Source of the DNA: Chloroflexota bacterium
GTDB taxonomy: Bacteria; Chloroflexota; Dehalococcoidia; SZUA-161
Assembly: GCA_003229915.1 (NCBI GenBank)
Contig: QIGA01000258.1
Coordinates: 1 to 7,342 of the forward strand
Length of the DNA stretch: 7,342 nucleotides
Reading direction: 5' to 3'
In this document: in pieces, positions 1 through 4,795 of the stretch
Position numbering within the stretch: the stretch's first letter is position 1
Layout of the letters: each line of letters opens with the position of its first letter
The notes under the pieces: model-generated
What the model was told of the DNA's origin: nothing
Database searches by the model: none
Seen by the model: only the letters and a program-made list of their open reading frames with translations
Program-made: the position numbers and the translations under genes

Positions 1-13
1 AAGGGATTACCTT

Positions 14-403
14 ATGACTCGGGTGAATCTAGCCAAATATAGGATGGGCAAGGCGAAGGAAGTGTTGATAGAGGCCGAAGATTCTTACAAACAAAATCAT
101 TTCGGGCTGGCAGTCAACAGGAGCTATTATGCTATGTTCACCTCGGCAAGGGCCCTTTTGGCATTGAAAGAGATGGACAGTAGTAAACATTCTGGTGTGC
201 TCTCCTTGTTTAACCAGCATATTGTCAAAACCAGCCTTTTCCCTACGGAGTTCAGCAAGTTCCTCAGAGAGGCAAAGGATATCAGAGAAGATGCTGACTA
301 TGGGGACTTCGTTAAGATCACCCAAGAAGATGCTAAGACCCAGATTGATAATGCAGAGAGGTTCGTAGAGGAAGCTGAAAGGGCATTATTGAGAATGATG
401 TAG
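14..403 (+). CDS. HEPN domain-containing protein (probable MNT/HEPN pair partner)
   Basis: A 129-residue, probably all-helical protein of the HEPN family (Pfam PF05168 type). The family signature is clear: AVNRSYYAMFTSARALL at residues 33-49, KHSGVLSLFNQH at 58-69, REDADYGDF at 91-99, then a charged amphipathic C-terminal helix. Length is normal for the family. Proteins of this type are usually encoded just downstream of a small nucleotidyltransferase (MNT), and many such pairs are toxin-antitoxin or defence modules. I do not see the R-x4-6-H ribonuclease motif of catalytic HEPN proteins, so an RNase role is unproven. The ATG at 14 is preceded by AAGGGA at 1-6 with 7-base spacing. Any partner would lie left of the window. 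The gene is more A/T-rich than its neighbours (81 G/C in 180 bases at 121-300), which suggests acquisition. The stop codon lies inside the repeat at 399-460. The domain call is solid; the biological role is inference. Confidence 0.85.
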   Translation: MTRVNLAKYRMGKAKEVLIEAEDSYKQNHFGLAVNRSYYAMFTSARALLALKEMDSSKHSGVLSLFNQHIVKTSLFPTEFSKFLREAKDIREDADYGDFVKITQEDAKTQIDNAERFVEEAERALLRMM

Positions 404-460
404 CGTTGCCCCTCCTGTGGCAACGGATTCCTGCGTCGTGACGGGAGTCGCGACGCTACA
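399..460. repeat. Palindromic repeat with 8-bp terminal inverted repeats (REP/MITE-like)
   Basis: TGTAGCGT at 399-406 is matched by its exact reverse complement ACGCTACA at 453-460. Inside are two smaller perfect inverted repeats: CGTTGCC at 404-410 with GGCAACG at 419-425 (8-base loop), and GCGTCG at 433-438 with CGACGC at 451-456 (12-base loop). The alternative stems share bases, so the RNA could fold as one long stem or as two hairpins. No T-run follows, so it is not a canonical intrinsic terminator, although it lies where one would be expected between the HEPN gene and argH. The TGTAGCG end resembles short dispersed palindromes I recall from environmental bacterial genomes. The inverted repeats are read directly; repetition elsewhere in the genome is inferred. 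Confidence 0.65.
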
Positions 461-517
461 CAGACGAGGTTCTCAGACAGCCTCAATAGAGAATGGCGAA
501 AGGGAAAGGAGCCCTGG

Positions 518-1888
518 ATGACCCTGCGTGGCCGCTTCGGCAAGGAGATGGACGACCGGGCGAAGGCGTACACCGTGTCGGTGCCCTTCGACCAGCGCCT
601 GTACAAGCAAGACATCGCAGGCTCTATCGCCCATGCCCGGATGCTGGCTAAGCAGGGCATAATCTCCGACAAGGATGCCGAGCTGATCATTATGGGGCTT
701 GTCTCCATCCGGGAGGAGATCGAGCAGGGCAGGTTCAAGTTCAAGGAGGAACTGGAGGACATCCACATGAACATTGAGTCCCGCCTCATAGAGAAGATAG
801 GCGATGTCGGAGCCAAACTCCACACCGCCCGTTCTCGAAATGACCAGGTCGCAACAGATATGAGGCTGTTCGCCAAAGAGGCGATATCGGAGACGATAAC
901 CCGGCTCAAGGTGCTTCAACAAGCCATCCTGGCCCTGGCCGGAGACAACAAACGACTGGTCATGCCTGGCTATACCCATCTCCAGCGGGCGCAGCCGGTT
1001 CTATTTGCTCATCACCTGCTCGCCTACTTTGAGATGTTTCAGCGCGATGTCGGGCGCTTCCAACAATGCCACGAGAGAACGGACGTGATGCCGCTGGGCA
1101 GCGGAGCTCTGGCGGGGGTGCCTTACCCCATCGACCGCGACTTTCTGGCAAAGGAGCTGGGCTTCAGCAAGGTGAGCGCCAACAGTTTAGACGCCGTATC
1201 CGACCGCGACTTTGCCATCGATTACCTGGCCGCAGCCAGCCTGACCATGATGCACGTCTCACGCCTCGCTGAGGAGATCGTCTTGTGGTCAACAGCGGAG
1301 TTCGGCTTCGTCGAGATCGACGACGCCTTCGCTACTGGCTCCAGTATAATGCCGCAAAAGAAAAACCCGGACGTGGCAGAGCTGGCGCGCGGTAAGACAG
1401 GCCGGGTCTACGGCCATCTGGTGGCTGCATTTACTACCATGAAAGCGCTGCCCCTGTCCTACAACCGCGACCTGCAAGAGGACAAGGAGGGACTGTTTGA
1501 CTCCGTGGATACCATACTCACCACGCTTGAGGTTCTTGCTCCGCTGGTAGCCAGCCTGCATGTAAAGAGTGATCGGATCGGTCGCGCTGCAGAGGCGAAT
1601 TACACCTTGGCCACCGATATAGCGGATTACCTGGTGAAGAAAGGTATCCCATTTCGCCAGGCCCACACGATAGTAGGCAACTTGGTGCGCTATGCTATCG
1701 AAAGTGGCAAAGCACTGCACGATATCGAACTGATCGAATACAGGAGATTCTGCTCCGATTTTGAGAATGATGTCAAGTCGATCACGGTCGAGTCCTCTCT
1801 GGCAGCGCGCAATGCTCCTGGGGGGACCGCCCCCGAGGAGGTAGAAAAAGCGCTGGCGGCAGCGAGAAGGATGCTCCATGGAACATAG
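518..1888 (+). CDS. argH: Argininosuccinate lyase
   Basis: Cytosolic homotetrameric lyase that splits argininosuccinate into arginine and fumarate, the last step of arginine biosynthesis. The 456 residues match the usual family length. All three conserved blocks of the fumarase/aspartase superfamily are present: TARSRNDQVATD at 103-114, MPGYTHLQRAQP at 149-160 with the expected catalytic His154, and the signature GSSIMPQKKNPD at 274-285 carrying the catalytic-loop serine (Ser275/276). FDQRLYKQDIAGSIAHA at 24-40 is also typical. The ATG at 518 is supported by AAAGGAG at 505-511 with 6-base spacing. The N-terminus reads LRGRF where most bacteria have LWGGRF, a variant I associate with Dehalococcoidia. 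The end overlaps rpe by 11 bases, so the two are probably co-transcribed. No convincing promoter was found in the short gap upstream. Confidence 0.97.
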   Translation: MTLRGRFGKEMDDRAKAYTVSVPFDQRLYKQDIAGSIAHARMLAKQGIISDKDAELIIMGLVSIREEIEQGRFKFKEELEDIHMNIESRLIEKIGDVGAKLHTARSRNDQVATDMRLFAKEAISETITRLKVLQQAILALAGDNKRLVMPGYTHLQRAQPVLFAHHLLAYFEMFQRDVGRFQQCHERTDVMPLGSGALAGVPYPIDRDFLAKELGFSKVSANSLDAVSDRDFAIDYLAAASLTMMHVSRLAEEIVLWSTAEFGFVEIDDAFATGSSIMPQKKNPDVAELARGKTGRVYGHLVAAFTTMKALPLSYNRDLQEDKEGLFDSVDTILTTLEVLAPLVASLHVKSDRIGRAAEANYTLATDIADYLVKKGIPFRQAHTIVGNLVRYAIESGKALHDIELIEYRRFCSDFENDVKSITVESSLAARNAPGGTAPEEVEKALAAARRMLHGT

Positions 1889-2558
1889 GATTAAGCTCGC
1901 CCCATCGATTCTCTCGGCCGATTTTGGCCGTGTGGGTGAGCAGGTCGTCGAAGCAACCGAGGCGGGCGCCGACTACATACATGTAGATGTCATGGACGGG
2001 CACTTCGTTCCCAACATCACAATCGGCCCGCCAGTGGTGGCTGCTATACGCCCTCACACCTCACTCCCCCTCGACGTGCACTTGATGATCGAATCACCAG
2101 AGAAGTACATACCAGAGTTCGCTCAGGCCGGAGCCGACATCTTGACAGTTCACGTTGAGGTGTGCCCTCACCTGCACAGGATAGTGGAGTCGATAAAAGA
2201 GCTGGGGATCAGGGCAGGAGTGACCCTGAATCCAAGCACGCCTTTGATAGCGATCGATGAGGTCCTGCCTATCGTCGATCTCGTGCTGGTGATGTCGGTT
2301 AACCCCGGGTTCGGGGGCCAGAAGTTTATCGAAGGCTCGACCGACAAGATCGCCAGGCTCAGGCGAAGGCTCGATGAACTGGGGCTGTCTGTCGAGCTTG
2401 AGGTGGATGGGGGAATTAATGCGGAGATTGCGCCCCGTGTAGTTCAAGCTGGGGCAAGGGTGCTGGTAGCTGGCGCTGCGGTGTTCAACAAGAGGGAAAG
2501 CGTTTCTCAGGCAATCGGAAGGATCAGGGAAAGTCTTCGCGGGCTCGAAACAGGATAA
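1878..2558 (+). CDS. rpe: Ribulose-phosphate 3-epimerase
   Basis: Cytosolic TIM-barrel metalloenzyme that interconverts D-ribulose 5-phosphate and D-xylulose 5-phosphate in the pentose phosphate pathway. The 226 residues are full length. Visible signatures are APSILSADF at 8-16, HVDVMDGHFVPN at 35-46, LDVHLM at 65-70, the phosphate/active-site loop MSVNPGFGGQ at 139-148, and EVDGGIN at 175-181. The four expected metal ligands are all present (His35, Asp37, His68, Asp177); Asp37 and Asp177 are also the acid/base pair in the family. The ATG at 1878 lies inside the end of argH and is served by GAGAAGGA at 1863-1870, so translational coupling with argH is likely. The gene runs convergently into rpmB with only 9 bases between the stop codons and no clear terminator. 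Confidence 0.97.
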   Translation: MEHRIKLAPSILSADFGRVGEQVVEATEAGADYIHVDVMDGHFVPNITIGPPVVAAIRPHTSLPLDVHLMIESPEKYIPEFAQAGADILTVHVEVCPHLHRIVESIKELGIRAGVTLNPSTPLIAIDEVLPIVDLVLVMSVNPGFGGQKFIEGSTDKIARLRRRLDELGLSVELEVDGGINAEIAPRVVQAGARVLVAGAAVFNKRESVSQAIGRIRESLRGLETG

Positions 2559-2567
2559 GAAGTCAGG

Positions 2568-2750
2568 CTAGCCAACGGCCTTATTCTGGGTGCGCAAACA
2601 CCTGGTGCAGATAGTTACCCGTTTTCTCTTGCCGTTTGCGATGATCGTGGCTGTCTGGATGTTAGGTAACCATTGCCGCTTGGTATGACGATTAGAGTGG
2701 GATACGTTGTTTCCAAACTGTGGCCCCTTCCCACACAACTCGCACTTCAA
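2568..2750 (-). CDS. rpmB: 50S ribosomal protein L28 (four-cysteine zinc type)
   Basis: A 60-residue basic ribosomal protein of the large subunit. The MKCELCGKGPQFGNNVSHSN start and the RTQNKAV end are typical of bacterial L28. Cys3, Cys6, Cys48 and Cys51 form two CxxC pairs, the arrangement of the zinc-binding (C+) paralogue type; the zinc itself is inferred. The start codon is TTG, at 2750-2748 on the minus strand. It is the only sensible start, because it gives the conserved MKCELCGK and has a near-ideal ribosome binding site 6 bases upstream. The gene is convergent with rpe and divergent from fakA, as in Bacillus subtilis, where rpmB also sits on the opposite strand between rpe and yloU/yloV. 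A promoter is proposed at 2800-2828. Confidence 0.95.
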   Translation of the reverse strand: MKCELCGKGPQFGNNVSHSNRHTKRQWLPNIQTATIIANGKRKRVTICTRCLRTQNKAVG

Positions 2751-2756
2751 CGTCTT

Positions 2757-2763
2757 CTCCTTT
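2757..2763 (-). promoter_or_regulatory. Ribosome binding site fixing the rpmB TTG start
   Basis: On the minus strand AAAGGAG is followed by AAGACG and then TTG. This strong Shine-Dalgarno match at 6-base spacing supports the non-ATG start of L28. Confidence 0.85.
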
Positions 2764-2799
2764 GACTAGTGCACCGTTTTCTTGTAGAATTCGGCTTTA

Positions 2800-2828
2800 A
2801 GGATAACATAAGCAGCGAAGTGTTGCAA
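2800..2828 (-). promoter_or_regulatory. Predicted sigma-70-type promoter of rpmB
   Basis: On the minus strand the -35 box is TTGCAA (2828-2823), the spacer is exactly 17 bases, and the -10 box is TATCCT (2805-2800); each box matches 4 of 6 consensus bases. Transcription would start near 2793, giving a leader of about 40 bases before the TTG start. It is the best-placed promoter-like pair I found upstream of rpmB. It is read by eye and not scored. Confidence 0.5.
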
Positions 2829-2880
2829 GCGGGTTCTCGATCCCCGAAATAGCGATTGGCTTTAAAAAACAGAGTTTCTG

Positions 2881-2990
2881 GTGTCACTGCGAGCGCAGCG
2901 AAGCAATCGTGCCAGTTTCCCCGCCTACCCCAACAGTTGAGATTGCTTCAGAACCACTTCGACTGGCTAAGGGTGCCTCGCAATGACATT
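2881..2990. repeat. Degenerate palindromic repeat of the TGTCATTGCGAG...GAAGCAATC family
   Basis: The outer arms are TGTCACTGCGAG at 2882-2893 and CTCGCAATGACA at 2977-2988, complementary at 11 of 12 positions. The inner arms are GAAGCAATC at 2900-2908 and GATTGCTTC at 2941-2949, a perfect 9-base match. The right half carries about 27 bases between its inner and outer arms (2950-2976) against 6 in the left half, so the copy is asymmetric. The phrases 'CATTGCGAG' and 'GAAGCAATC' are hallmarks of a short dispersed palindromic (MITE-like) repeat that I recall from many environmental bacterial genomes. No open reading frame of note lies inside, so it would be non-autonomous. Family membership is from memory; the inverted repeats are read directly. 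Confidence 0.75.
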
Positions 2991-3004
2991 GAGATGTAGC
3001 AACT

Positions 3005-3029
3005 GACCAGTGTTCTGGTCGCTATTTTT
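3005..3029 (+). terminator. Short hairpin plus T-run in the fakA leader (terminator or attenuator candidate)
   Basis: GACCAG at 3005-3010 and CTGGTC at 3015-3020 form a perfect 6-bp stem with a TGTT loop. After four bases comes a run of five T (3025-3029). The stem is short and the T-run is offset, so it is weaker than a standard intrinsic terminator. It points toward fakA, so it could shield fakA from read-through or act as an attenuator. Confidence 0.35.
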
Positions 3030-3098
3030 GGGTCGATTGCTGGCTTTGGCGGCATTGAACTCGGATAGAGAGCGGCCAGCGAATTGGAAGAGTCTGGT

Positions 3099-4706
3099 GT
3101 GGGCGATATGACTTCATGCGATGGCCCTGAGCTGAGGGGCATGTTTAGCGCTGCCACCCGCTGGCTGGAGCGCAGCGCACAGTCCATCAACACGCTTAAC
3201 GTCTTCCCTGTGCCTGATGGCGATACCGGCACCAATATGCTTTTGACTATGCGGGCGGCGATGGAAGAAGCCAGTAGCTGCCCTGATGGAAGCGCGGCAG
3301 CTATGGCCACGGCGATGGCGAAGGGCTCCCTCATGGGGGCCAGAGGGAACAGTGGTGTCATTCTCTCCCAGATCCTGCGAGGGTTGGCCAGCGGTCTGGA
3401 TGGCAAAGACTCCTTCAGTGGCCATGATCTCGCCGCTGCGTTGGTTGAGTCAACCTCCTACGCTTATAAAGGGATGAGCAAGCCGGTCGAGGGGACCATT
3501 CTCACAGTCATCCGTGAAGCTGCCGCCGCCGCTCAAAAAAAGAGCTCCTCCCGCAACGGGGACTTGATGGCGGTCATTGAAGCCATTGTCGATGAGGCCA
3601 GAGCCTCGGTGGCGAGAACGCCTACGCTGCTCCCGGTGCTGCGCCAGGCTGGAGTCGTGGACGCTGGGGGGCAAGGGCTTTACGTGGTGTTTGAAGGTAT
3701 CCTTCGTTACCTGCGCGGCGATCTGGAAGAGGGCGAGATCGCACCGGTAGAAGCCGCAGCCGGTACCAGCCAGGGCACTGGAGGAGATGCCACCTATGGT
3801 TACTGCACCGAATTTCTGCTTCAGGGCAAAGACCTCGACCAAGGAGCTATCAGAGAGAAGCTGACCACTATAGGCGAATCCGTCCTAGCAGTCGGTGATG
3901 AGTCTATGATAAGAGTTCATTTGCACACGTTCGATCCCGGAGCTGCCTTGAGCTATGCTGCTTCTTTGGGCACCCTGCAGCAGGTGAAGGTGGAGAATAT
4001 GGATGAGCAGCACCGCGATTACGTTGTAGCTCAGGCTGAGTCGCCTTCGGCCACCATCTCCACGATTGCTGTGGCCTCCGGGGAGGGTCTCACCGAGGCA
4101 TTCTACAGCATTGGGGCCACTATAGTCGTTCCCGGTGGCGAAACTATGAATCCCAGCGTCCAGGAATTTCTCCGGGCTGTGGAATCAGCGCCGTCATGCA
4201 ACGTCATCATACTGCCCAATAATCCCAACATCTTGCTGGCAGCGGGCCAGGTTGTTGCGCTGACTCAAAAGAATGTGGAGGTCGTGCCCGCGACGACGAT
4301 ACCCCAGGGCATAGCAGCGCTCCTTGTGCTGGATCATGAGGTTGACCTGGAGGCAAACGCTGACGCCATGAGGGAAGCGCTGTCAACCGTCTGCAGCGGA
4401 GAGGTCACCACAGCGGTGAGATCGATGGATCTCGCGGGCCTCTCAATCGAGAAGGGTCAGACCATCGCTTTCCTCGACGGCAGGCTGGTTATCGCAGGCG
4501 GCGACATGCCACAAGTTGTGCTCAAGTTGCTATCTATGATGGGTGTCGAACAGGGGGGATTGATAACCATCTACTATGGCGCGGACACAGCGAGCAGCGA
4601 AGCTGAGCAACTAGCGGAATCAATCCAGGAGAAATACCCCGCTCAGGAAGTGGAGGTGGTTGCGGGGGGACAACCGCACTATAACTATATCGTATCGGTA
4701 GAATAG
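3099..4706 (+). CDS. fakA: DAK2-domain fatty acid kinase, FakA/YloV family
   Basis: ATP-dependent kinase subunit of the FakA type, which phosphorylates a fatty acid held by a separate FakB (DegV-family) carrier to give acyl-phosphate for phospholipid synthesis. Numbering is from the GTG at 3099 (535 residues, close to the family's usual 550). An N-terminal DhaL-like domain (about 1-205) shows NVFPVPDGDTGTNM at 34-47 with metal-binding Asp40/Asp42, GARGNSGVILSQ at 80-91, and VVDAGGQGLY at 186-195. The middle domain starts at YGYCTEF (233-239). Its Cys236, His274 and His276 (VHLH) correspond to the zinc ligands I recall from Staphylococcus FakA. The C-terminal DegV-like domain contains ILPNNPN at 371-377. 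The start is uncertain: GTG 3099 has GGAAGAG 6 bases upstream, while ATG 3108 and TTG 3084 are in frame but less well served. It precedes recG, as yloV does in Bacillus. No fakB is present here. The family is certain; the exact substrate is inferred. Confidence 0.9.
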   Translation: MGDMTSCDGPELRGMFSAATRWLERSAQSINTLNVFPVPDGDTGTNMLLTMRAAMEEASSCPDGSAAAMATAMAKGSLMGARGNSGVILSQILRGLASGLDGKDSFSGHDLAAALVESTSYAYKGMSKPVEGTILTVIREAAAAAQKKSSSRNGDLMAVIEAIVDEARASVARTPTLLPVLRQAGVVDAGGQGLYVVFEGILRYLRGDLEEGEIAPVEAAAGTSQGTGGDATYGYCTEFLLQGKDLDQGAIREKLTTIGESVLAVGDESMIRVHLHTFDPGAALSYAASLGTLQQVKVENMDEQHRDYVVAQAESPSATISTIAVASGEGLTEAFYSIGATIVVPGGETMNPSVQEFLRAVESAPSCNVIILPNNPNILLAAGQVVALTQKNVEVVPATTIPQGIAALLVLDHEVDLEANADAMREALSTVCSGEVTTAVRSMDLAGLSIEKGQTIAFLDGRLVIAGGDMPQVVLKLLSMMGVEQGGLITIYYGADTASSEAEQLAESIQEKYPAQEVEVVAGGQPHYNYIVSVE

Positions 4707-4795
4707 GCCGACTTTGCTACGGTCAGAGTGGCGATCTGAAACCCCGCAATCAGCCCCTTAAAGGAGTCCCAGCTCAATCTGTTTGGAAGAGGGCA

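Larger units (their letters stand above)
2751..3098. other. Intergenic region between divergent rpmB and fakA
   Basis: About 350 bases with no credible gene. From the left it holds the rpmB ribosome binding site and leader, the rpmB promoter (2800-2828), a T/A-rich patch around 2861-2877, a degenerate palindromic repeat (2881-2990), and a GACCAG/CTGGTC hairpin followed by a T-run (3005-3029). In Bacillus subtilis the Asp23-family gene yloU occupies this position between rpmB and yloV; no remnant of it is recognisable here. I could not find a convincing promoter for fakA. Confidence 0.8.

Noticed and set aside
298..1879. Long open frames on the minus strand across argH (for example 298-909, 473-979 and 1289-1879)
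   Set aside because: They lie opposite a fully recognisable ArgH, show no family motifs and have low-complexity compositions typical of shadow frames.
2565..2582. AGGC/GCCT pairing and the GGCTAGCC palindrome at the rpe/rpmB junction as a bidirectional terminator
   Set aside because: The stem is 4 bp and most of the region is rpmB coding sequence; no T-run follows.
2829..2847. A GGGTTCTCGATCCC segment resembling a tRNA T-arm
   Set aside because: The loop is one base too long for a T-loop, and no acceptor, anticodon or D-arm can be fitted around it.
2881..2990. CRISPR-like repeat
   Set aside because: Only one inverted-repeat unit is present, with no direct repeats or regularly spaced spacers.
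2948..3406. Minus-strand open frame over the repeat and the fakA start
   Set aside because: It is antisense to conserved FakA sequence and runs into the palindromic repeat; no recognisable protein features.
4723..4739. TCAGA/TCTGA inverted repeat after fakA as a terminator
   Set aside because: The stem is only 5 bp, weak, and has no T-run after it.
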